The translations under genes were made by a program, and so were the position numbers. This document shows, one piece after another, positions 7,771-14,666 of a DNA stretch of 21,035 nt. How positions within the stretch are numbered: the stretch's first letter is position 1; each line of letters opens with the position of its first letter. The notes below the pieces were generated by a model that was not told where the DNA came from, did no database searches, and worked only from the letters and a program-made list of their open reading frames with translations. Source of the DNA: Acidobacteriota bacterium (GTDB taxonomy: Bacteria > Acidobacteriota > Terriglobia > Versatilivoradales > Versatilivoraceae); the NCBI GenBank assembly GCA_028875135.1, contig JAPPFQ010000057.1:1-21035 (forward strand), in the 5' to 3' direction.

Positions 7771-7795
7771 TGCGGGCGGGACGCCCGCGCTCCCG
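7771..7795 (-). repeat. REP-like palindrome, right arm (inverted copy)
   Basis: Stem GCGGGCG at 7772-7778, loop GGA, stem CGCCCGC at 7782-7788. It is the exact reverse complement of 7594-7618 over 25 bases and ends seven bases before the stop of the isomerase gene. Confidence 0.75.
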
Positions 7796-7801
7796 GGGAC
7801 C

Positions 7802-8677
7802 CTACCCGAGCAGGCGTCGCACGTAGGCGATGTCCCGGTGCAGGATCTCGCGGGGGTCGGCTTCGCCCTGGTACTCGATGGACAGGCAGCCGTCATAGTC
7901 CAGGCGCTGGAGCTCGGCCAGCAGGGGCTCGAGATCAACAATGCCTTCTCGCAGGGAGGTTCCCTGATAGCGGCGTCCCCGGGTGGAGTCCAGGTAGCGG
8001 CCGGCCGGCTCTCCGGCTTCCAGCGGGCGGGCGTTCTTCAGATGAACGTGGGCCAGGTAGGGCGCCATTTCGGCCAGAGCCTGCCGGGGCGCTTCGTGAA
8101 CGAAAAGGGGCGCCGCGGTGTCGAAGATCAGGCGAAAGGCGGGGGAATCGACGCGGCGGGCGATGGCGGCGCAGTCCGCCCCCCGTCCCATCAGGGGCTG
8201 CACCGGCGGATAGTCGATGTTTTCGGCCACCAGGGTGATCCCGATAGCCCCAGCATGAGCCGCGCAGGCCGCCAGACCCTCCACCAGCCAGGTTCGCTGC
8301 TCGGCCAGAGGCACCTCCGGCTTGACGGTTCCCGGCACGATCATGGCCAGCCGGGCACCCATTTCGGCCGTCCGGTCCAGCAGCCTGAAAGTGCGTTCCG
8401 CGGCCTCCCGTCCGGAGCACGGTGGAACGATCAGGTCCGAATGGAAGATATAGCAGACCAGCGGCAACCCTGACTCGTCGGCCAACCGCTTGAGCTGTCG
8501 GGCCGGGCAGTCCTCCCAGTAGGAATGCATGAGCTCCAGCCCTTCGGCGCCGAGCTCTCTGCAGACCGAGACCACTTCCTCCAGGGTGAGAAAGCCCGTA
8601 TGGGTCCGGGGATTGAGATAGACGTCGCGCAGCACCCAGTCGAAGTTGTAGTCGATCAGCAATATGGGGGGAGACAT
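7802..8677 (-). CDS. Sugar phosphate isomerase/epimerase-like TIM-barrel enzyme
   Basis: 291 residues with no signal peptide, hence cytoplasmic. The xylose-isomerase-like barrel has a full candidate metal set: E152 (VAENIDY), D186 (IFDTAAP), H212 (HVHLKNA) and E268 (LSIEYQGE). This is the divalent-metal arrangement of enzymes such as tagatose epimerase, IolE, IolI and hydroxypyruvate isomerase. The likely role is epimerisation, isomerisation or dehydration of a keto-sugar or inosose; the exact substrate cannot be read. It is the last gene of the five-gene minus-strand operon, 49 bases after the SDR gene, with a weak RBS (AGGA about 10 bases upstream). It ends beside the REPIN, which may mark the operon's 3' end. 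Confidence 0.86.
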   Translation of the reverse strand: MSPPILLIDYNFDWVLRDVYLNPRTHTGFLTLEEVVSVCRELGAEGLELMHSYWEDCPARQLKRLADESGLPLVCYIFHSDLIVPPCSGREAAERTFRLLDRTAEMGARLAMIVPGTVKPEVPLAEQRTWLVEGLAACAAHAGAIGITLVAENIDYPPVQPLMGRGADCAAIARRVDSPAFRLIFDTAAPLFVHEAPRQALAEMAPYLAHVHLKNARPLEAGEPAGRYLDSTRGRRYQGTSLREGIVDLEPLLAELQRLDYDGCLSIEYQGEADPREILHRDIAYVRRLLG

Positions 8678-8726
8678 GGTGGTGGATCCTGATCTCGCTG
8701 GCGCTCGGGCAGCAATCTCTTCGAAA

Positions 8727-9530
8727 TCAGCCCCTGCGGCGGTCTTCGGAGAAGTCGAAATCCGACATGTCGGGTGTGCAGCCCCGCAGCGTCCAGCCGC
8801 CGTCCACCGTCAGAATCTGGCCGGTGACGTAGGCGGATTCGTCGCTGGCCAGAAAGATACAGGGCCCCACGTAATCCTCCACCTGTCCGACCCTGCCGGC
8901 GGGGGTGACTGCCGCCCACTTGGGGTCGAAATCGGGGTCGTAGGCACGATTGCGGTCGTTGCTGGTGGCTGCCGGTGCCACGCAGTTGACCCGGACGCGG
9001 GGCGCCAGTTCCAGGGCCAGTTGCCGGGTCAGGGCTTCCAGACCGGCCTTGGCCATGGTGTAGCTGGAGTGGAAGGGGATGATCTGCCTTACGGCGATGG
9101 AGCTGATGTTGATGATGGACCCGCCGCCGCCTTCCATCATCCTGCGGGCCGCGGCCATGGAGCCGAAGAAGGGTCCTCTCAGGATGGTCGAGACCACGTC
9201 CTCGAAGTCTTCCTCGGTCACTTCGAAAAAGGGCCCGAAGCGGGTGCGGGCGGCGTTGTTGATGAGGACGTCCAGGCGGCCGAAGCGCCGGCAGACGGCC
9301 TCCACCATGCCTTCGAAGTCCGACCTGGAGCCGATGTCGGCCTGGAAGAGGCCGGCCTCGCCGCCGGCCTCCGTCACCTGGCGGACGGTCTGTTCCGCCC
9401 CCTCGGGATCGGTCTTGAAGTTGACCGCCACCCGGGCGCCCTCGGCGCCCAGCCCGATGGCCAGGCCCCGCCCGATGCCCTTGCTGGCCCCGGTGATCAG
9501 GGCCACTTTGCCGGCAAGTCTGCTACCCAT
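8727..9530 (-). CDS. Short-chain dehydrogenase/reductase (classical SDR)
   Basis: 267 residues from the ATG at 9530, chosen because AGGAGG lies four bases upstream; a longer in-frame extension to 9569 has no better RBS. The Rossmann cofactor motif is TGASKGIG (13-20), followed by NNAA (91-94) and the catalytic S144, Y157 and K161 (YTMAK). The C-terminal family signature is VTGQILTVDGG. It resembles 3-oxoacyl-ACP reductase/glucose dehydrogenase-type SDRs, which oxidise or reduce a secondary alcohol with NAD(P). Basic residues are scarce after the second beta strand (VNFKTDPEG), so the cofactor preference is unsure. It is fourth in the five-gene operon, between two TIM-barrel isomerases, which suggests a polyol or sugar substrate. 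Confidence 0.9.
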   Translation of the reverse strand: MGSRLAGKVALITGASKGIGRGLAIGLGAEGARVAVNFKTDPEGAEQTVRQVTEAGGEAGLFQADIGSRSDFEGMVEAVCRRFGRLDVLINNAARTRFGPFFEVTEEDFEDVVSTILRGPFFGSMAAARRMMEGGGGSIINISSIAVRQIIPFHSSYTMAKAGLEALTRQLALELAPRVRVNCVAPAATSNDRNRAYDPDFDPKWAAVTPAGRVGQVEDYVGPCIFLASDESAYVTGQILTVDGGWTLRGCTPDMSDFDFSEDRRRG

Positions 9531-9590
9531 GGGTCCTCCTTGAGCGGTTGCACCCGGAGTCGCCCGCAACCGCGTCGAAACACTCCGGAG

Positions 9591-10448
9591 CTACAGGCCG
9601 ACGCCGGCCCGTTCAGCCACCCGGCGGATGAATCCGGCGGCCTCGGCGTACTCCGGCTCGGTGGCCAGGTGCTCGATGATCAGGGGCGTCTCGGGAGAGA
9701 GCCGTTCGATGCGGCGCAGGTAGGTGTCGTAGTCCAGCACCCCCCGCCCCGGCAGGACCTCCTGGATGGCCACCGTCCTGGAATCCAGCGCATGGTGGAT
9801 GTCCTTGGCGTGGCAGGACCGGATCCAGGGTCCCAGCAGGTCGAAGCAGCGGTGGATCACCTGCCCGCTGGAATAGAAGTCGTGGGGATCCCGGATGGCG
9901 TTGGCCGGGTCCAGGTGCACGGCCAGCCCCGGCCGGTCCACTGCCTTCAGAATCCTGAGGTACACCTCCGGCCCGTCCAGCAGCGTCCAGGGCGACATCT
10001 CCAGCGTCAAGCGGGTGCGACGGGGCTTGACCTCGTCCAGGACCTGCCTCACCCACTCGACCACCGCCTCGAAGGCCTTCTCCCCAAAGTTGTCGGGATG
10101 GTGGCCCACGTGGGCAAAGGGCGACCCGCTGGGGTCGAAGGATCCGACCACGGTGGCGCAGCAGACCGCTTCCAGCTCGTCGGCAACGGCCAGGGTCTCG
10201 GCGATTTTCCTCAGGTTCGCTTGCCGTTTTCCATCGTCGGGATCCAGCGGGTTGACCCAGGCGGCCACCTCGGCCACCACGATGTCGGCGGCGGCAAAGG
10301 TCCGCTTGATTTCGGCAAGCTCGTCCCGGGCGCCTGCAAAGGCTTCAGGCCAGCTTACGGCCCGGTACCCCTGCTTGCGGCACTCCTCCACGTAGTCCCC
10401 GGGATCCCTGGACCGGAGGTAGTCCTCGATGGTGGCCCCGAGCCTCAT
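9591..10448 (-). CDS. Sugar phosphate isomerase/epimerase-like TIM-barrel enzyme
   Basis: 285 residues, ATG with GGAG six bases upstream. The xylose-isomerase-like barrel has candidate metal ligands E150 (LTLEMSPW), D180 (VHLDPANAI), H213 (SCHAKDI) and E259 (LIIEHL), plus the GRGVLDY loop at 234-240. All four positions are intact, so a metal-dependent isomerase or epimerase is expected. It is cytoplasmic, with no signal peptide. It lies 31 bases after the E1-lipoyl fusion and 60 bases before the SDR gene. It is clearly different in sequence from the other TIM-barrel protein of this operon, so the two probably act on different intermediates. Confidence 0.87.
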   Translation of the reverse strand: MRLGATIEDYLRSRDPGDYVEECRKQGYRAVSWPEAFAGARDELAEIKRTFAAADIVVAEVAAWVNPLDPDDGKRQANLRKIAETLAVADELEAVCCATVVGSFDPSGSPFAHVGHHPDNFGEKAFEAVVEWVRQVLDEVKPRRTRLTLEMSPWTLLDGPEVYLRILKAVDRPGLAVHLDPANAIRDPHDFYSSGQVIHRCFDLLGPWIRSCHAKDIHHALDSRTVAIQEVLPGRGVLDYDTYLRRIERLSPETPLIIEHLATEPEYAEAAGFIRRVAERAGVGL

Positions 10449-10479
10449 TCCACTCTCCTTTGCCGAGCGCCTTGAGGGT

Positions 10480-12915
10480 TCAGTCTTGCGGCTTGAGGAA
10501 TCCGACAGGCTCCCCCAGGTTCACCACCGTGCCCTCGGCGGCGACGATCTGCGCCAGAACGCCGTCGGCCGGCGACTCGATCTCGGTGAGAGCCTTGTCG
10601 GTCTCCACCTCGACCACGGCCTGTCCGCTCTTCACCGCATCGCCCGTCTCCACCAGCCAGCGCATGACGGTGGCCTTGGTGATGGTCAGATCCTGGTGGG
10701 GCATGATGATGGGAATGCCGCCTTCGACCGGCGGCGGTTGCGGCGCTTCAGGGGATTCCCGCGGGGTGTCTTCAGCCCCCTCGGAGACCGGCGGGGGCGA
10801 CGCAGGTGGGGTTGCCGCGCCGGCCGCCGGCGAGGTCGTCGGGACGAGAACCGGCGAGGCTGCCCCGCTGCCTGCCAGACGCCTGGGAGCCGGAGCCACC
10901 CCGGCCAGGACGGACTCGGCGGCGCGGCGGATGCGGTCCACGGTGAGGGAGATGGACGCTTCCAGGGGAGGGCTGAAGGGATGGGCCACCGGCTCGGTAT
11001 GCAGGCGACCCACCGGGGCATCCAGCAGGTCGAAGCCGTGCTCCATCACCGCGGCTGCGATCTCTCCTCCCAGCCCGCACATGGAGAATGCCTCGTCCAC
11101 CACCAGCAGGTGGTGGGTCTTGTCCAGGCTTCGGATGAGGGTGTCCACGTCCAGGGGAACGATGGTGCGCAGGTCGATCACCTCGCAACCGACTCCCCGG
11201 GATTCCAGTTGCGCGGCCGCCTCCAGGCAGCGATGCACCAGCGCCCCGCAGGTCGCCAGCGTCAGATCCTTCCCCGGTCGCACCACGGCCGCTTGACCGA
11301 AGGGGACCACCCATTCTCCGGCCGGCACCTCGTCCTCGCTGGAAAGCAGCACCTTGGGCTCCATGATGATGACCGGATCGTCGGTGCGCAGCGCGGCGGT
11401 GAAGAGGCCCTTGGCATCGGCCGCGTTGGAGGGAACCGCCACCATCAGGCCGGGACAGTGGGCCCAGATGGGGTAGTAGGCGCCGCTGTGGTGGGGGCCG
11501 GCGCTCTTGATCACTCCCATGGGTGCCCGAATCAGAAGCGGCACGCTGAACTGGCCGTTGCTCATGTAGCGCAGCTTGGCCGCCTGCTGAATGATCTGGG
11601 AAGCCGCCTCGAACATGAAGTCGCTGAACATCAGGTCGCTGACGGCGCGGCAACCCCGGGCGGCCGCCCCGAAGGCGGCCCCGGTAAAGCCCAGCTCGCA
11701 GATGGGGGTATCGATCATGCGATCGCCGCCGAACTCCTCCCACATCCCCTTGGTGTGGGCGAAGCTGCCGCCGCGCTGGCCGATGCCCTCGCCGAAGTAG
11801 ATGAGGTTGGGGCTGCGCCTCATCTCGGAGGCAATGGCGTCCCGGGTGGCCTCCAGCCAGCCCTGCCTGCGGGTTTCGGGACGCGGAGCTTGCCCCTCCG
11901 GCGTCCGGATGAGAGGTCCCCAGACAAAGTCGTGAACCGTGGTTTCTGACGGCAGTGGAGAATCCAGGGCGAAACTCTCGGCCTCGTCGATCTGCGATTC
12001 AATCCGGGCCTCCAGGGCCTCCAGGTCGGATCTGGCGGCCGCGCCACTGCGGGTCAGTCGCCGGCCCAGGCGCAGGATCGGGCACTTGCGCTTCCACCGG
12101 TCGATCTCCTCCTGGGACCGATAGGTGCCCGCCAGGGGTTCGCCCTCGTGATGCCCCACCGTGCGGTAGGTGCGGGCTTCAATAAGCGTGGGCCCCTGCC
12201 CTCCCCGGGCCCGCGCGGCTGCCTTCCCCATGACCCTGTGAACGGCCAGCACGTCGTTGCCGTCCACCGATTCCCCGGGAATGCCGTAGGCGGAGGCGCG
12301 GCTGGCGATGCGGGTGTTGCGGGTGGAGGTGGTCAAGGGCGTGCTGGTGGCGTAGAGATTGTTCTCGCAGACGAACACCACCGGGGCCGACAGGGTGGCC
12401 GCCAGGTTGAGAGACTCGTGAAAGGCGCCGTGGCTGACGGCTCCGTCCCCGAAGAAGGCCACCGCGATGCCGCCGCTGCCGCCCGCCTTTTCCGCCAGCG
12501 CCGCCCCCACCGCCGCCGGAATACCGGCTCCGACCAGGCCGTTGGTCCCCAGCAGGCCGGTCTCGGCGTCGTACAGGTGCATGCTGCCCCCGCGACCGCC
12601 GTTGCATCCCGTCGATCGGCCGGCCAGCTCGGCCAGCGCCTTTTGGGGCGACAGGCCCTTGGCCAGCGCATGGCCGTGCCCGCGATGGGTGCTGGTGATC
12701 ACGTCCTGGTCACTCAGGTGAGCGCACACCCCCACGGCCGTGGCTTCCTCGCCCACGTAGAGGTGAATGAAGCCGGGAATCTTCCCCTCTCGGTAGAGGC
12801 GCTGCACACGCAGCTCGAAGGCGCGGATCAACAGCATGCGTTCGTAGAGCCGGAGCTGGCCGGCACTATCGACCGTTGGGGCTGCCCGATTATTCCTGGT
12901 GTCGGATCGAGTCAT
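10480..12915 (-). CDS. Fused 2-oxo acid dehydrogenase E1 alpha-beta with C-terminal lipoyl domain
   Basis: 811 residues in three parts. Residues about 20-330 are an E1-alpha thiamine diphosphate domain with HRGHGH (77-82), GDG (156-158) and ENN (184-186), the TPP/Mg2+ motif. Residues about 350-675 are an E1-beta transketolase-like domain with E407 (CELGFTG), PHHSG (474-478) and the C-terminal half around DEAFSMCG. A Pro/Ala-rich linker spans about 675-735, and residues about 736-811 are a lipoyl domain with the lipoylated Lys at 774 in ETDKA. E1 enzymes decarboxylate a 2-oxo acid, or cleave acetoin, and reductively acylate a lipoyl group. Normally the lipoyl domain is on E2, so carrying it on a fused E1 is unusual. 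No E2 acyltransferase or E3 gene is in the window. Its ATG overlaps the upstream SDR stop (ATGA). Confidence 0.9.
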   Translation of the reverse strand: MTRSDTRNNRAAPTVDSAGQLRLYERMLLIRAFELRVQRLYREGKIPGFIHLYVGEEATAVGVCAHLSDQDVITSTHRGHGHALAKGLSPQKALAELAGRSTGCNGGRGGSMHLYDAETGLLGTNGLVGAGIPAAVGAALAEKAGGSGGIAVAFFGDGAVSHGAFHESLNLAATLSAPVVFVCENNLYATSTPLTTSTRNTRIASRASAYGIPGESVDGNDVLAVHRVMGKAAARARGGQGPTLIEARTYRTVGHHEGEPLAGTYRSQEEIDRWKRKCPILRLGRRLTRSGAAARSDLEALEARIESQIDEAESFALDSPLPSETTVHDFVWGPLIRTPEGQAPRPETRRQGWLEATRDAIASEMRRSPNLIYFGEGIGQRGGSFAHTKGMWEEFGGDRMIDTPICELGFTGAAFGAAARGCRAVSDLMFSDFMFEAASQIIQQAAKLRYMSNGQFSVPLLIRAPMGVIKSAGPHHSGAYYPIWAHCPGLMVAVPSNAADAKGLFTAALRTDDPVIIMEPKVLLSSEDEVPAGEWVVPFGQAAVVRPGKDLTLATCGALVHRCLEAAAQLESRGVGCEVIDLRTIVPLDVDTLIRSLDKTHHLLVVDEAFSMCGLGGEIAAAVMEHGFDLLDAPVGRLHTEPVAHPFSPPLEASISLTVDRIRRAAESVLAGVAPAPRRLAGSGAASPVLVPTTSPAAGAATPPASPPPVSEGAEDTPRESPEAPQPPPVEGGIPIIMPHQDLTITKATVMRWLVETGDAVKSGQAVVEVETDKALTEIESPADGVLAQIVAAEGTVVNLGEPVGFLKPQD

Positions 12916-13706
12916 TGCGCCATGAACCCTCCATCCACAAAGAGCACATGCCCCGTCACCATCACCGAGGCCTGCGAGATCAGAAACAGGCAGGGTCCCA
13001 CCAGGTCGGCGGGTTCCGCCAGGCGTCCGGCCGGGATCCGGGACAGGATCTTCTCCAGAAGGCCGTCACGGTCTTCGAGCGCGGGGTTGTCGAGCACCGC
13101 ATCCAGCATTGGGGTGCGCACCTGGCAGGGGGCGATGGCGTTGACCCGAATCCCGAAGGGCGCCCATTCCACCGCCAACTCCCGAACCAGCGCGTTGACG
13201 CCCGCCTTGGAGGCGGCGTAGGCCCCCGTGCCCCGCCCAAAGGCTGCCGAGGAGGCGATGCTGCTGAAATGCACCAGGCTGCCGCCGCGCCCCTGATCCA
13301 GCAACACTCTTCCCACCGCCCGAGACACCAGGAAGCTCCCCCCCAGGCTGGTGTGAATGGACTGGTCGAACTGCTGCTGGGTCATGCGCACGATGGGATT
13401 CAGTTGCTGCTTGACCGTCAGGTTGACGGCAAAGTCCAGGCCGCCCAGGAACGCCACAGCCTCCTCCACCGCCCCGTCCACCTCCGCCTCCCGATCGACG
13501 TCGCACGCCATCCCGATGGCACGACCTCCCATCTCCCGGATTCTCTCGGCGCCCTCGACCGCCCCGGCTTCCCGAATGTCGCACAGCGCCAGCTCGGCGC
13601 CGCCGCGGGCGATCTGATCACACAGCACCGCCCCAATGCCGCCGGACGCCCCGAAGACGATGCCCTTGCGCCCATCGATCGCAAATAGCGTTGACGTATC
13701 GTTCAT
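12912..13706 (-). CDS. Short-chain dehydrogenase/reductase with atypical NNAG motif
   Basis: 264 residues and the first gene of the operon. The glycine motif is GASGGIG (19-25). The catalytic set is Ser at 148/149, Y163 and K167 (YAASK), and the C-terminus has VTGHVLFVDGG. The structural NNAG motif after the fourth strand reads VNLTV (94-98), losing the second Asn and the Ala-Gly; this is uncommon but occurs in some SDRs. CDIR after the second strand (42-45) suggests NAD preference. No clear Shine-Dalgarno precedes the ATG at 13706, so translation may be weak or nearly leaderless. It is translationally coupled to the E1-lipoyl fusion and probably makes or uses the same keto intermediate, which is inference. 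Confidence 0.87.
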   Translation of the reverse strand: MNDTSTLFAIDGRKGIVFGASGGIGAVLCDQIARGGAELALCDIREAGAVEGAERIREMGGRAIGMACDVDREAEVDGAVEEAVAFLGGLDFAVNLTVKQQLNPIVRMTQQQFDQSIHTSLGGSFLVSRAVGRVLLDQGRGGSLVHFSSIASSAAFGRGTGAYAASKAGVNALVRELAVEWAPFGIRVNAIAPCQVRTPMLDAVLDNPALEDRDGLLEKILSRIPAGRLAEPADLVGPCLFLISQASVMVTGHVLFVDGGFMAQ

Positions 13707-13804
13707 GGAATTTACCGGAGGCGTATTCTAGCAGAATGTCCCCGGGGCGGGGATTTTCCTCGGATGCGGGTGGCCGACAGGACCTTCATGCTTCCGGGTT
13801 TCGG

Positions 13805-13813
13805 TGGTATACT
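13805..13813 (+). promoter_or_regulatory. Candidate extended -10 promoter for the tandem small-protein genes
   Basis: TGGTATACT contains a TGn extension and a -10 hexamer (TATACT) one base from consensus. The -35 position (13785-13790, TTCATG) is weak, as is common for extended -10 promoters. A start near 13820 would put the inverted repeat at 13821 right at the 5' end of the transcript. Confidence 0.4.
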
Positions 13814-13820
13814 ACAGCGC

Positions 13821-14001
13821 ATCGGTTCTCCCATTAGAATTCGGGTTAACTCCCTCCCCAAGAATAATTTGCAGATGTAGAGAACCGATTGCGCCTGCCT
13901 GTGGCGAGAAATGCCGACCGACCGCCGGCTCTGGGCTCCTCCCTCCCCAGTGGATTGTGGTTGGGCGCGCGAAAGAAAAAACCGGTACTATGGGAGGGAG
14001 C
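13821..14001 (+). promoter_or_regulatory. Structured leader of the first small-protein gene with anti-Shine-Dalgarno element
   Basis: This leader lies in the 295-base gap between the SDR start and the ATG at 14002. A 10-base inverted repeat (ATCGGTTCTC at 13821-13830, its complement at 13880-13889) could form a long-range stem. CTCCCTCCC at 13939-13947 is the exact complement of GGGAGGGAG at 13992-14000, which contains the ribosome binding site; pairing would leave a 44-base loop and hide the RBS. A second CTCCCTCCC at 13850-13858 could compete. The rest of the gap (13707-13804) holds only a short GC hairpin and no gene. Confidence 0.42.
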
Positions 14002-14295
14002 ATGAGCGGAGAGATGATTGCAGTCCTGTCGGTGGGAATTGGCCTGGGTCTGTTATCCACCGGGCTGTTTGCCTGGCTGCGGACTGACATGGTGAGAATC
14101 GAGGAGCGATTGCGGGCCGCCATGACATCGTTAGGGAAGCGTCAAGGAGCCGATTTGACGTCGGTTGAGGGAAGGCTGCGAGCCGACGTCAAGCAGTTGG
14201 ACGACAGAGTCGGGCGGCTCGAATACGGTCAGGCCAAGCTGGAGGGTCTGCTGGAAGGCCTTCGGGAGGCGATCACCGGCCGGGCCGCCGGTTGA
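14002..14295 (+). CDS. Small membrane-anchored coiled-coil protein, copy 1 (unknown function)
   Basis: 97 residues from the ATG at 14002, with GGGAGG just upstream; an open stretch back to 13804 is noncoding leader. One transmembrane helix spans about residues 5-25, followed at once by WLRTDM and a charged helical region rich in E, R and L ending in LEGLLEGLREAITGRAAG. The positive residue directly after the helix suggests the coiled coil is cytoplasmic. Compared with copy 2 it has 22 extra residues (about 40-61) that look like an internal duplication of the EERLRA unit. 22 residues is two hendecads, so coiled-coil phase is kept. I do not recognise the family; resemblance to small phage or membrane accessory proteins is only in architecture. 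Confidence 0.72.
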   Translation: MSGEMIAVLSVGIGLGLLSTGLFAWLRTDMVRIEERLRAAMTSLGKRQGADLTSVEGRLRADVKQLDDRVGRLEYGQAKLEGLLEGLREAITGRAAG

Positions 14296-14374
14296 AAGGT
14301 GTTCATGCCAGATTCAAAGAACGGAAGTCGCCTGTCTGCGGCGAGAAGAGCGCACTGGCGCGGCCTCTGGGATT

Positions 14375-14437
14375 CTCCCTCCCCAGAGGTTTGTGGTCGG
14401 GCATGCAAAAAAATAAACCAAGAACTGTTGGAGGGAG
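14375..14437 (+). promoter_or_regulatory. Anti-Shine-Dalgarno hairpin in the leader of copy 2
   Basis: CTCCCTCC at 14375-14382 is the exact complement of GGAGGGAG at 14430-14437, which holds the RBS of the ATG at 14439. The loop is 47 bases and can form an inner stem GGTTT (14388-14392) with AAACC (14415-14419). The same arrangement is kept in copy 1 although the loop sequence has diverged. Confidence 0.42.
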
Positions 14438-14438
14438 C

Positions 14439-14666
14439 ATGAGCGGAGAGATCATTGCCATCGTGTCGGTGGGGATTGGCTTGGGCGTACTTTCGACCGG
14501 CCTGTTTGCCTGGCTGCGAACCGACATGGTGAAGGTCGAGGAGCGGCTGCGGACCGACAACAAGCATTTGTCCGACCGAATCGGGCGGCTCGAATACGGT
14601 CAGGCCAAGCTGGAGGGTCTGCTGGAAGGCCTGCGGGAGGCGATCACCGGCCGAGCCGCCGGTTGA
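14439..14666 (+). CDS. Small membrane-anchored coiled-coil protein, copy 2 (unknown function)
   Basis: 75 residues, ATG at 14439 with GGAGGG immediately upstream; in-frame codons back to 14292 are leader. It has the same design as copy 1: one N-terminal transmembrane helix (about 5-25), WLRTDMVKVEERLR, then a coiled coil ending in the same LEYGQAKLEGLLEGLREAITGRAAG segment (seen in two parts, 51-60 and 61-75). Substitutions in the helix are conservative (I/V/L), which indicates selection for a hydrophobic anchor and argues that both copies are real genes. It sits 143 bases after copy 1 with no separate promoter seen, so the two are probably co-transcribed. Function unknown. Confidence 0.72.
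   Translation: MSGEIIAIVSVGIGLGVLSTGLFAWLRTDMVKVEERLRTDNKHLSDRIGRLEYGQAKLEGLLEGLREAITGRAAG

Larger units (their letters stand above)
7594..7795. repeat. REPIN-like element: two inverted REP palindromes
   Basis: Two 25-base arms (7594-7618 and 7771-7795) are exact reverse complements separated by 152 bases. Each arm has a 7-bp stem with a 3-base loop; the left arm core is GCGGGCGTCCCGCCCGC. Inverted pairs of REP palindromes are known as REPINs and are moved by RAYT transposases in many bacteria; no RAYT is in this window. The element fills most of the 266-base gap between the TIM-barrel gene (stop 7535) and the convergent isomerase gene (stop 7802), a typical 3'-end location. No gene is supported in this gap. 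Confidence 0.72.

Noticed and set aside
8664..10475. Open frame of about 600 codons on the plus strand
   Set aside because: It lies wholly antisense to three minus-strand genes with clear family motifs and good start sites. High-GC DNA gives long antisense frames, and the translation shows no domain.
10429..11949. Open frame of about 500 codons on the plus strand
   Set aside because: Antisense to the E1-lipoyl fusion; low-complexity translation and no plausible RBS.
13739..13757. GC hairpin (TCCCCG, loop GGG, CGGGGA) followed by TTTT, resembling a rho-independent terminator on the plus strand
   Set aside because: No plus-strand gene ends here; the flanking genes start on either side. The stem is only six pairs and the U-tract four bases, so chance is likely.
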